Shown here one piece after another: positions 1-5,839 of a stretch of DNA of 12,923 nt; positions within the stretch are counted from its first letter, which is position 1; every line of letters starts with the position of its first letter. Origin of the DNA: an uncultured Elusimicrobia bacterium (lineage in GTDB: Bacteria > Elusimicrobiota > Endomicrobiia > Endomicrobiales > Endomicrobiaceae); the NCBI GenBank assembly GCA_900321055.1, contig ONUQ01000140.1, positions 1-12,923 on the forward strand, in the 5' to 3' direction. A program made the translations under genes and the position numbers. The notes below the pieces were generated by a model. The model had not been told where the DNA came from. It did no database searches and saw only the letters and a program-made list of their open reading frames with translations.

Positions 1-14
1 GAAACTGAGTGCAT
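1..14 (-). CDS. Possible 5' end of pnp (polynucleotide phosphorylase), cut by the window edge
   Basis: Downstream of rpsO on the minus strand an ATG at 14-12 opens a frame reading M-H-S-V before the window ends. rpsO followed by pnp is a widely conserved order, and PNPase N-termini often read like M-x-x-V. Against it, the only purine-rich stretch (AAAGG) abuts the ATG with no spacing, so the true start may lie outside the window. This is a guess from gene order and four residues. Confidence 0.22.
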
Positions 15-45
15 CCTTTGTGTTTATGACGGACTTAAGTTTTTT

Positions 46-306
46 TTACTTTCTTAAATCTAATTTTTTCAAAATATCAGTATATGCACTTTTATTTGAT
101 TTTTTTAAATAATCAAGCAATCTTCTTCTTTGACCAATCATTTTTAAAAAACCCATTCTTGATGCGAAATCCTTAGGGAACTTTTTAAAATGTTCTGCCA
201 AATAATTAATTCTTGTGGTAAGTAATGCAACTTGAACTTCAGGTGAACCTGTATCAGTTTCATGTTTTTTAAATTTTTCTACTACTGCTTTTTTCTCAAA
301 TGCCAT
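46..306 (-). CDS. rpsO: 30S ribosomal protein S15
   Basis: S15 binds the central domain of 16S rRNA and helps nucleate the small-subunit platform. The 86-residue product matches the family's usual 85-90 residues. It carries the S15 signatures: the H-x-x-D-T-G-S-P-E-V-Q segment (about residues 15-25), which starts the conserved helical bundle, and the basic G-Q-R-R-R-L-L-D-Y-L segment (about residues 58-67), which contacts rRNA. The ATG at 306-304 is preceded by GGGAGA at a normal distance. It is the only minus-strand gene here and is divergent from the PerR-type regulator. Its leader contains a hairpin (341-368) that could be an S15 autoregulatory site, since S15 represses its own translation in several bacteria by unrelated leader structures. 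Confidence 0.97.
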   Translation of the reverse strand: MAFEKKAVVEKFKKHETDTGSPEVQVALLTTRINYLAEHFKKFPKDFASRMGFLKMIGQRRRLLDYLKKSNKSAYTDILKKLDLRK

Positions 307-340
307 TTTGTTTCTCCCAATTACATATATAAAATCGTAT

Positions 341-368
341 AGTTTAAGTTACAAACTAACTTTAAACT
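341..368 (-). promoter_or_regulatory. Hairpin in the rpsO leader, candidate S15 autoregulatory element
   Basis: Positions 341-351 pair with 357-368 around a 5-nt loop (352-356), giving 11 base pairs with one bulged base. In rpsO mRNA this would sit at the 5' end, about 35 nt upstream of the start codon. S15 leaders differ between phyla, so the structure cannot be matched to a known class by eye. The stem is mostly A-U. Confidence 0.4.
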
Positions 369-377
369 TAAAGCCGT

Positions 378-406
378 ATTTTACCAAATTATTTTTTTTA
401 AGTAAA
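378..406 (-). promoter_or_regulatory. Candidate sigma70-type promoter of rpsO
   Basis: On the minus strand, TTTACT (406-401) and TAAAAT (383-378) are separated by 17 bp; they match the consensus at 4/6 and 5/6 positions. Transcription would begin near 371, giving a leader of about 65 nt that starts just ahead of the hairpin at 341-368. In such an AT-rich intergenic region other weak matches exist, for example TTGTAA-17-TATATA closer to the gene. Confidence 0.45.
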
Positions 407-446
407 CATCCATATATTATATGTGCTTATATTAACTCATATTAGC

Positions 447-475
447 TTGACAGAGTTTTTTTATTTGAATATAAT
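447..475 (+). promoter_or_regulatory. Consensus sigma70 promoter of the perR-like gene
   Basis: A perfect TTGACA (447-452) and a perfect TATAAT (470-475) are separated by exactly 17 bp. Initiation is expected at about 482, only about 5 nt before the ATG at 487, so the transcript would be nearly leaderless. No Shine-Dalgarno sequence precedes the ATG, which agrees with this. The start site falls inside the palindromic operator at 482-496. Confidence 0.85.
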
Positions 476-481
476 TCTAAA

Positions 482-496
482 TTGTAATGATTACAA
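482..496 (+). promoter_or_regulatory. Perfect 7-1-7 palindrome, likely PerR/Fur-family operator
   Basis: The 15-mer TTGTAATGATTACAA has perfect 7-base arms around one central base. This is the architecture of Fur-family boxes and is close to the B. subtilis PerR box (TTATAATNATTATAA), differing by A-to-G and T-to-C changes at one symmetric pair. It covers the predicted transcription start and the start codon (487-489) of the Fur-family gene itself, which is the place expected for autorepression. Confidence 0.75.
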
Positions 497-891
497 ATAA
501 ATTAAACAAAGCATCACTTAAGCAAACAGTTCAAAGAGAAGAAATTCTTAAGTATATTCTTGCGGGTAAAATTCATCCTACGGCAGATATGATATATAAA
601 AACATTGTAAAGATTATTCCTCATATTTCAAGAACAACGGTTTATAATAATTTAAAAGCATTAGAGAAAGCAAATATCATTAAAGCAATTACAATTACCG
701 GTGAAGATGAAACAAGATACGATGCGGTTGTAGAGCCGCATCATCATTTTGTTTGTGAAAAATGTGGTAAAATATATGATATTGATATATGTTGTAATAA
801 TTTTTTGAAAAAAAATATTGAAGGACACAGTATAAATAGTGTGTATGCATATTTTAAAGGAATATGTAAAGAATGTACGAAAGATGTATAG
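487..891 (+). CDS. perR: Fur-family peroxide-sensing repressor, PerR type
   Basis: A 134-residue Fur-family protein with an N-terminal winged helix (about residues 10-78, including the S-R-T-T-V-Y-N-N-L recognition region) and a C-terminal dimerisation and metal domain. Structural zinc site: C90-x-x-C93 and C127-x-x-C130. Aligned to B. subtilis PerR, the regulatory metal ligands H37, D85, H91, H93 and D104 correspond to H30, D79, H85, H87 and D98. Asp rather than Glu at the last position is typical of peroxide-sensing PerR, whose Fe(II)-catalysed His oxidation releases DNA. It heads a block of oxygen and peroxide detoxification genes, which supports PerR rather than Fur. The ATG at 487 has no ribosome-binding site and lies about 5 nt from the predicted transcription start. 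Specificity between PerR and Fur is inferred from residues and neighbours. Confidence 0.88.
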   Translation: MITNKLNKASLKQTVQREEILKYILAGKIHPTADMIYKNIVKIIPHISRTTVYNNLKALEKANIIKAITITGEDETRYDAVVEPHHHFVCEKCGKIYDIDICCNNFLKKNIEGHSINSVYAYFKGICKECTKDV

Positions 892-950
892 ATGACCGAA
901 AGTATTGAAGGATATAAAAACCGTAGAAGCGGAAGATTGTAAGAGTTGTT

Positions 951-989
951 TGTCATTGTGAGAAAATTTGAAAAAATATCGTGACAATC
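951..989 (+). repeat. Palindromic intergenic repeat, family B, copy 1
   Basis: A 39-nt element starting TGTCATTGTGA and ending GTGACAATC, with short inverted ends (ATTGT and ACAAT). It aligns without gaps to 5022-5060 with 33 of 39 positions identical. It lies in the 244-bp gap between perR and rubredoxin, which otherwise shows nothing I can call. Confidence 0.6.
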
Positions 990-1135
990 AAAAAGGTGAA
1001 AGAAGAACAGAATGTAGCATTGTTAAAAGAATTTTTTTAGTAAAATATATACATAAAATTTAAAAAATCAAAGAGTAGTCAAAAGTATAAGCTTTTATTG
1101 GCACGAAATACAGTAATTTATTTAAGGGGGAAAAA

Positions 1136-1294
1136 ATGGAAAAATTTAAATGTAATGTATGCGGTTACGAGTACGATCCTGCAAAAGGAGATCCTGAAAA
1201 TGGTATTCCGGCAGGGACACCTTTTGAAAAGTTGCCTGAAGATTGGGTATGCCCTGTTTGTCAGGTTGGAAAAGAAAATTTTGAGAAGATGTAA
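1136..1294 (+). CDS. rd: Rubredoxin
   Basis: A 52-residue single-iron electron carrier, the usual rubredoxin length. The iron is held by C6-x-x-C9-G-Y and C39-P-x-C42, with the typical Y-D-P, G-I-P-x-G-T-P-F and L-P-x-D-W-V-C-P segments between them. The position after the last Cys is Gln43, where most rubredoxins have Gly, a mild variation. A strong AAGGGGG ribosome-binding site ends 6-7 nt before the ATG. The NifS homologue begins 2 nt after the stop, so the two are almost certainly co-transcribed and translationally coupled. Likely role, by context: passing electrons to the flavodiiron protein, superoxide reductase and rubrerythrins encoded downstream. Confidence 0.96.
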   Translation: MEKFKCNVCGYEYDPAKGDPENGIPAGTPFEKLPEDWVCPVCQVGKENFEKM

Positions 1295-1296
1295 TT

Positions 1297-2532
1297 ATGA
1301 AACAGGTATATTTGGATAATCAGTCAAATACACAAATGGATGACATAGTATTTAATTCTATGGTTCCTTATATGAAACAATATTATGGAAATCCTCAAAG
1401 TATTTATTCGTTGGGACAAATTTCTAAAGATGCAATAGAACAAGCAAGGCTTTCGGTATCAAAATTGATAAATTCTAAACCGGAAGAGGTAATATTTACT
1501 TCTTGCGGTTCAGAATCAAATAACCTTGCAATAAAAGGGTTTGCTTATGCAAATTCCAATAAAGGAAAACATATTATTGTATCTCAAATAGAACATTTTT
1601 CTGTTTTAAATGCGGTAAAATCTTTGCAGAAAGACGGTTTTGAAATATCTTATATTCCCGTAGATAATAAGGGATTTTTGTTGTTGGACGAACTTAAAAA
1701 AGCTATCAGACCGGACACAATTTTAGTGTCTGTTCAACATGCAAATACAGAAGTCGGGATTATACAAAATATTGATGAAATATCTAAAATAGTTAAAGAA
1801 AAAAATGTTGTTTTTCATGTTGATGCGGTTGTTACGGCAGGGGTAATTCCTATTGATGTTGCAAAATCAAACATAGATATGTTGACTCTTGCAAGTTCCG
1901 TAATGTATGGTCCGAAAGGGGTAGCAGGATTATATGTGAAAAAGGGGATATTTATAAAATCCCAAATTGACGGCGGAGTTCAAGAATTTAATAAAAGAGC
2001 AGGAACGGAAAATGTTCCGGCAATAGTCGGTTTTGGTGTAGCTTGCGATTTAGCCGTGAGCGAAATGACCAAGAACTATGAAAAAATAATTAAGTTAAGA
2101 AACAGACTTATTGAAGGATTAAAAAATAATATAGAATATATATATCTTAACGGACCTACGGAAAACAGGTTACCTGTAAATGTAAACTTTTCCATAGAGT
2201 TTGTTGAAGGTGAGGCTCTGTTTCTTTTGTTGGATGCTAAAGGAATTATGGCTTCCAGCGGTTCGGCATGTGCAAATAAATCTTTAAAAATTTCTCATGT
2301 GTTAACCGCACTTAATGTAGATGTTGCAGTAGGTCAAGGTTCTATAGTATTTACTTTGTCAAAATATAATACGGAAGAAGAAATTGATTATGTTATAGCT
2401 GAGTTTCCTGCAATAGTTAAAAGATTAAGAATGATGTCTCCGTTATATTCTCATTTTGTTGAAACCGGTGAAAGAATGAAAGCCGGTCCGGGAACAGATT
2501 ATGAACACGAACATTGTCACTTGGGAAACTAA
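1297..2532 (+). CDS. nifS: NifS/IscS-like cysteine desulfurase homologue lacking the PLP lysine
   Basis: At 411 residues this is a full-length member of the fold-type I aminotransferase superfamily, close to NifS/IscS. Family segments are clear: Y-L-D-N near residue 5, T-S-C-G-S-E-S-N-N-L-A (68-78), E-H (99-100), F-H-V-D-A (173-177), Y-G-P-K-G (204-208), R-A-G-T-E-N (234-239) and S-S-G-S-A-C-A (320-326). By alignment to E. coli IscS, His104, Asp180 and Cys328 are kept (H100, D176, C325). The Schiff-base Lys206 is Val202, its neighbour His205 is Ser201, Gln183 is Val179, Asn155 is Thr151 and the substrate Arg354 is Val351. Normal PLP-dependent cysteine desulfuration is therefore unlikely. The C-terminus ends in an H-E-H-C-H motif (404-408). 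The frame is intact, with no sign of decay. It starts 2 nt after rubredoxin and precedes an intact NifU/IscU scaffold. Whether it carries persulfide, acts as a structural partner or is regulatory cannot be told. Confidence 0.88.
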   Translation: MKQVYLDNQSNTQMDDIVFNSMVPYMKQYYGNPQSIYSLGQISKDAIEQARLSVSKLINSKPEEVIFTSCGSESNNLAIKGFAYANSNKGKHIIVSQIEHFSVLNAVKSLQKDGFEISYIPVDNKGFLLLDELKKAIRPDTILVSVQHANTEVGIIQNIDEISKIVKEKNVVFHVDAVVTAGVIPIDVAKSNIDMLTLASSVMYGPKGVAGLYVKKGIFIKSQIDGGVQEFNKRAGTENVPAIVGFGVACDLAVSEMTKNYEKIIKLRNRLIEGLKNNIEYIYLNGPTENRLPVNVNFSIEFVEGEALFLLLDAKGIMASSGSACANKSLKISHVLTALNVDVAVGQGSIVFTLSKYNTEEEIDYVIAEFPAIVKRLRMMSPLYSHFVETGERMKAGPGTDYEHEHCHLGN

Positions 2533-2539
2533 AGCGGAA

Positions 2540-2599
2540 GTGCAGTTAATGCTGTCACTGTTAAAGTGAGACAATTCGGTGCAGTTAATGTTGTCACTG
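2540..2599 (+). repeat. Direct repeat of 21 nt, two copies
   Basis: A 21-nt unit occurs at 2540-2560 and 2579-2599 with one mismatch (GCTGTC against GTTGTC) and a 39-nt period. The second copy runs into the family C hairpin. The spacer holds an imperfect TGTCACT...AGTGAGACA dyad that looks like a decayed relative of the same element. All of this lies between the NifS homologue and the NifU gene. Confidence 0.75.
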
Positions 2600-2624
2600 C
2601 GAACCCGCTAGGGTGTGGCAGTCT
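2593..2624 (+). repeat. Palindromic intergenic repeat, family C, copy 1
   Basis: A 32-nt element with nested stems: ACTGC (2596-2600) with GCAGT (2618-2622), and ACCC (2603-2606) with GGGT (2611-2614) around loop GCTA. The reverse complement of 12888-12919 is identical at 31 of 32 positions, and the one difference lies in the loop. It falls inside the probable nifS-nifU transcript. Confidence 0.85.
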
Positions 2625-2711
2625 GTAAAAAAATAGAATTTTAAAGAGAAATAATTGAAGCAGTTTTAATATATGTTTAATAAACAGCTGATATATGGAG
2701 GTTGCAGTAAA

Positions 2712-3089
2712 ATGGCTTTTTATTCGGAAAAAGTAATGGATCATTTCTCCAATCCAAGAAATGTAGGCGAAATAAAAGATGCATCCGGAGTTGGAGAAGT
2801 AGGTAATCCGGTATGCGGTGATATGATGAAATTTTATATAAAAGTTGAAAACAATATTATAAAAGATGTTAAGTTTAAAACTTTTGGTTGTGGTGCAGCA
2901 ATAGCGGTATCTTCAATGGTATCGGAAATGGCAATCGGTAAAACTATTGAAGAAGCTCTTGCTTTAACAAATGAAGCGGTTGCAAAAGAGTTAGGCGGGC
3001 TTCCGCCAAATAAGTTGCACTGTTCAAATTTAGGAGCAGATGCTCTGCATAAAGCAATTGAAGATTATAAAAACAAAAATTCAAAGTAG
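2712..3089 (+). CDS. nifU: Fe-S cluster assembly scaffold, IscU/NifU N-terminal type
   Basis: A 125-residue protein of IscU size, corresponding to the NifU N-terminal domain only. The three cluster cysteines and partners are present: C35 in G-N-P-V-C-G-D with D37, C60 in F-G-C-G-A-A-I-A, and H103-C104 in K-L-H-C-S-N-L. On these sites IscU-type scaffolds assemble [2Fe-2S] or [4Fe-4S] clusters and pass them to target proteins. The ATG at 2712 is preferred over an in-frame one at 2673 because GGAGG (2697-2701) precedes it by 10 nt and the family sequence begins there. The C-terminal NifU domain is absent. Its expected sulfur donor partner upstream lacks the PLP lysine, so sulfur may come from another desulfurase encoded elsewhere. 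Confidence 0.95.
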   Translation: MAFYSEKVMDHFSNPRNVGEIKDASGVGEVGNPVCGDMMKFYIKVENNIIKDVKFKTFGCGAAIAVSSMVSEMAIGKTIEEALALTNEAVAKELGGLPPNKLHCSNLGADALHKAIEDYKNKNSK

Positions 3090-3102
3090 TTATATTTTTT
3101 TT

Positions 3103-3132
3103 GTCATTAAAATTTTTTATCTGAAAATCGGG
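3103..3132 (+). repeat. Possible decayed copy of palindromic repeat family A
   Basis: After a T-run, GTCATT (3103-3108) and AATCGGG (3126-3132) match the two ends of family A elements, but the interior and the pairing arm are lost. In AT-rich sequence this could be chance. Confidence 0.25.
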
Positions 3133-3263
3133 CAAAGTAAAAGATATAAAGATATAAATATTTATCAAAAATTTATAAAATATTCTTGTTTTAAATTAAA
3201 AAATTATTTTTATAAGCAGATATATAAAAATAATAATATATAATTATGTAAAGGATAAAAAGA

Positions 3264-4457
3264 ATGAAACAAATAACAAATGATGTGTATTCTGTCGGTG
3301 TAACAGATTGGAATATGAGAAGTTTTCATGGTAATACATTTATTACAAGAAGCGGTGTTACATACAGTTCCTATTTAATTAACGATAATGAACCGGCTTT
3401 GATAGATGTTGTTCATAAAGGGTTTGAAGATGAATTTTTAAAAAATATTTCGGAAATTGTTAATCCTGAAAAAATAAAACATGTTATATTGAATCATCTT
3501 GAACCTGACCATAGCGGTGCAATAGAATGTATGGCAAAAGTTTTGAAAAATGCAAAATTTTACGGAACTGCAAAATTGAAAGAAGGTCTTTTAAAATATT
3601 ACGATTTGGATATAGAAATAAATGTTGTGAAAACAGGGGACAAAATAAATTTAGGTAACAATACTTTAACATTTGTTGAAGTTCCTATGGTACATTGGCC
3701 GGATAGTATGTTAACATATTGCCCGGAGAAAAAAGTTTTATTTTCAAATGATGCTTTCGGACAACATATTGCAACAAACAAAACATTTACGGATGAATTG
3801 GAGCAGGGTGTTTTATGGAAAGAAGTTGCAAAATATTATGCAAATATATTGTGGCCGTTGGGAGTGATGATAGAAAAGAGTATAAACAATCTTTTAAAAA
3901 TGAATCTTCCGATAGATTTTGTTGCTCCAAGTCATGGACTTGTATGGAGAAAAGACATAAATAAAGTAATAGAAAAATACTTATCCTGGACAAAAAATGA
4001 AGTAAAAAATAAAGTTGTTGTTGTATATGAAACTATGTGGGGCTCAACCGAGATAATGGCAAGAGAAATTATTAGAGCTTTAACGGATAAAAATATAGAA
4101 GTAAAAATGTTTGATATATCAAAAACGGATTTCGCAGAAATTGCTTATGAAATGTTGGAAGCAAAAGCTTTTGTTATAGGTTCCTCTACACATGATAACG
4201 AAATGCTTGCATATATTGCAGGATATATACATTTCTTAAAAGGTATGAAACCTAAAAATAGAATTGCAGTATCTTTTGGCTCGTTTGGTTGGGCAGGCGG
4301 AGCAGTAAAAGAAATTGCAACAAATTTATCTTCTTTCGGTGTGGAAGTAATAGAACAGGCAGGTGCAAAATTTAAGCCGAACAAAGAAGAGTTGGAAAAA
4401 TGTTATCAGGCAGGGGAAAAACTTGCTAAGGTATTATTGGAATCAGAAAGTAAGTAA
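3264..4457 (+). CDS. fprA: A-type flavoprotein (flavodiiron protein, FprA family)
   Basis: Flavodiiron proteins reduce O2 to water, or NO to N2O, in the cytoplasm of anaerobes, usually with rubredoxin as donor. The 397-residue product has the core two-domain layout. A metallo-beta-lactamase-like domain (about 1-248) supplies the iron ligands H78-x-E80-x-D82-H83, H144, D163 and H224. A flavodoxin domain (about 249-397) has the FMN phosphate loop E-T-M-W-G-S-T-E (256-263), S-S-T-H (307-310) and G-S-F-G-W-A-G-G (339-346). All diiron ligands are present, and there is no C-terminal rubredoxin or flavin reductase extension. The ATG at 3264 follows AAAGGA. The rubredoxin upstream is a natural electron donor. 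Choice between O2 and NO as substrate cannot be read from sequence; the surrounding genes favour O2. Confidence 0.95.
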   Translation: MKQITNDVYSVGVTDWNMRSFHGNTFITRSGVTYSSYLINDNEPALIDVVHKGFEDEFLKNISEIVNPEKIKHVILNHLEPDHSGAIECMAKVLKNAKFYGTAKLKEGLLKYYDLDIEINVVKTGDKINLGNNTLTFVEVPMVHWPDSMLTYCPEKKVLFSNDAFGQHIATNKTFTDELEQGVLWKEVAKYYANILWPLGVMIEKSINNLLKMNLPIDFVAPSHGLVWRKDINKVIEKYLSWTKNEVKNKVVVVYETMWGSTEIMAREIIRALTDKNIEVKMFDISKTDFAEIAYEMLEAKAFVIGSSTHDNEMLAYIAGYIHFLKGMKPKNRIAVSFGSFGWAGGAVKEIATNLSSFGVEVIEQAGAKFKPNKEELEKCYQAGEKLAKVLLESESK

Positions 4458-4517
4458 TACCGATAATAACAATTATAATTTGTAATATAAAAGTGTAATT
4501 TGAAAAAGAGGTGTTTT

Positions 4518-4952
4518 ATGAAAAAGGCATTAGTGTGTTCCGTTTGCGGGCACATTCTTTTAACAAAAAATATTCCGGATGTTTGTCCGAGTTGTTGTTC
4601 CGGAACAAAAATTTTTAAATTGTTTGATGAAAAAGAAGATGCTTTGCATACAAAAGAAGATGTTGCCGTTGCCGGTGAAACAGAAAAAAAACATTTGCCC
4701 GTTATAAAAGTTGTTGATATGGAAAACGGATATAAAAATATTTCCGTAACGGTAGGAGAATTGGAACATCCCATGATAAAAGAACATTTTATATCAAAAA
4801 TATGTATTTATATTGATGATGAATTTGTTTCTATGACGGTATTAACTAAAGATTTAAAACCCGAAACAGGTATAAAGGTTAAAACGGATAGTAAAAATAT
4901 ATCAGCCGTTGCACATTGCAATATTCACGGAAGTTGGATAACAAGTATATAA
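4518..4952 (+). CDS. dfx: Superoxide reductase, desulfoferrodoxin type (2Fe)
   Basis: Reduces superoxide to hydrogen peroxide without making O2. The 144-residue product has an N-terminal desulforedoxin-like site, C7-x2-C10-x15-C26-C27, which is the desulfoferrodoxin spacing, plus an extra C23. The catalytic domain carries the His4Cys iron ligands: H59 (K-H-L-P), H84 (E-H-P-M), H90 (K-E-H), C134 and H137 (C-N-I-H-G). The loop Lys is K58, but the adjacent Glu that caps ferric iron in many members (E47 in classical numbering) is replaced by K57. The linker between domains (about 30-57) is long and acidic, making the protein longer than the usual 125 or so residues. The ATG at 4518 is chosen over an in-frame TTG at 4500 because AGAGG (4507-4511) lies 6 nt before it and M-K-K-A starts the domain. 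Confidence 0.93.
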   Translation: MKKALVCSVCGHILLTKNIPDVCPSCCSGTKIFKLFDEKEDALHTKEDVAVAGETEKKHLPVIKVVDMENGYKNISVTVGELEHPMIKEHFISKICIYIDDEFVSMTVLTKDLKPETGIKVKTDSKNISAVAHCNIHGSWITSI

Positions 4953-5021
4953 CGGATGTGTAAATGAACGGATGTTGATGAAAGTGTGGAAACGAGAATG
5001 ACGGAGGATTAGAATAGAGAA

Positions 5022-5060
5022 TGTCATTGTGATAAATTTTGAAAAAAATTTGTGGCAATC
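5022..5060 (+). repeat. Palindromic intergenic repeat, family B, copy 2
   Basis: A 39-nt element with the same length and ends as 951-989 and 33 of 39 identical positions. ATTGT near the left end pairs with GCAAT near the right end, using one G-T wobble. It lies in the 208-bp gap before rubrerythrin, directly upstream of a family A element. Confidence 0.65.
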
Positions 5061-5089
5061 CGTAAAAAATAAAGATACATTGTTCATTA

Positions 5090-5118
5090 TCATTTCCGAA
5101 AGCAGTAATCGGAAATCC
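5090..5118 (+). repeat. Palindromic intergenic repeat, family A, copy 2
   Basis: Stem ATTTCCGA (5092-5099) pairs perfectly with TCGGAAAT (5109-5116) around a 9-nt loop. It matches 12760-12788 except for one loop base and one stem pair, where both partners have changed. The similarity continues into a shared CCATAAAAAA tail. Confidence 0.85.
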
Positions 5119-5160
5119 ATAAAAAATAATGTAATGAAAATATAAAGTTTAGGAGAACAA

Positions 5161-5736
5161 ATGAAAAGTTTGAAAGGAACAAAAACAGAACAAAATTTGT
5201 TGACATCATTTGCCGGAGAATCTCAAGCAAGAAACAGATATACATATTTTGCTTCGGTAGCCAAGAAAGAAGGTTATGAACAAATTTCAGGATTTTTTAC
5301 TGAAACAGCAGATAACGAAAAAGAGCATGCAAAGAAATTTTTTAAATTTTTAGAAGGCGGAGATTTGGAAATTACGGCAACTTTTCCTGCAGGAAAAATA
5401 GGAACAACCGTTCAAAATTTAGAAGCATCTGCAAACGGTGAAAATGAAGAATGGACAAAAATGTATCCGGAATTTGCAAAAGTTGCCGAAGAAGAAGGAT
5501 TTCAGGAAATAGCCGATGCTTTTAAAAATATTGCCGTAGCAGAAAAAGCACATGAAAAAAGATACAGAAAACTTTTAGAAAATATTAAGTATGAAAAAGT
5601 GTTTAAAAAAGATGATAAAGTGATGTGGAAATGCAGAAATTGCGGATATGTTTATGAATCTGCGGAAGCTAAAGACGAATGCCCTGCATGTGCACATCCA
5701 AAGTCATATCAGGAATTGTTTATAGAAAATTATTAA
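5161..5736 (+). CDS. rbr: Rubrerythrin
   Basis: A cytoplasmic peroxidase reducing H2O2 to water with electrons from rubredoxin-type donors. At 191 residues it is the classical length. The ferritin-like four-helix domain (about 1-145) supplies the diiron ligands from E20, the E53-x-x-H56 helix, the E94/E97 region and E128-x-x-H131. The C-terminal rubredoxin-like domain holds one iron through C158-x-x-C161-G and C174-x-x-C177. AGGAGA lies just before the ATG at 5161. The gene sits behind two palindromic repeats and directly ahead of a second, domain-swapped rubrerythrin. Confidence 0.97.
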   Translation: MKSLKGTKTEQNLLTSFAGESQARNRYTYFASVAKKEGYEQISGFFTETADNEKEHAKKFFKFLEGGDLEITATFPAGKIGTTVQNLEASANGENEEWTKMYPEFAKVAEEEGFQEIADAFKNIAVAEKAHEKRYRKLLENIKYEKVFKKDDKVMWKCRNCGYVYESAEAKDECPACAHPKSYQELFIENY

Positions 5737-5755
5737 ATTTTGTTTTACAAAATTT
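5735..5755 (+). terminator. A/T-rich stem-loop directly after rubrerythrin
   Basis: AAATTTTGT (5735-5743) pairs perfectly with ACAAAATTT (5747-5755) around TTT, overlapping the stop codon. With only one G-C pair in nine and no U-tract, it is a weak terminator at best. It may protect the 3' end or act as a DNA dyad. Confidence 0.3.
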
Positions 5756-5839
5756 GATGTAATAAGGAATAAAAAAATTCAATTTAGCGGATAAGTTGTA
5801 AATAAAAAATTCGTTGAAAATAAAAATCGGAGGGAAAAA

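Noticed and set aside
892..942. A 16-codon ATG frame directly after perR
   Set aside because: Very short, no ribosome-binding site and no recognisable features.
1098..1319. A 73-codon frame over the rubredoxin region
   Set aside because: It is a shadow in another frame of the clear 52-residue rubredoxin at 1136-1294.
2673..2711. Upstream in-frame ATG for nifU adding 13 residues
   Set aside because: No ribosome-binding site precedes it and the added residues do not belong to the family, whereas GGAGG (2697-2701) precedes the ATG at 2712.
3140..3155. Tandem AAAGATAT repeated twice
   Set aside because: Two copies of an 8-mer of low complexity in an AT-rich gap; no support for a function.
3223..3243. 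Near-palindrome of ATAAT units before fprA as a second PerR box
   Set aside because: It is a low-complexity A/T run lacking the G and C positions of the perR operator, and similar strings are common in the AT-rich gaps.
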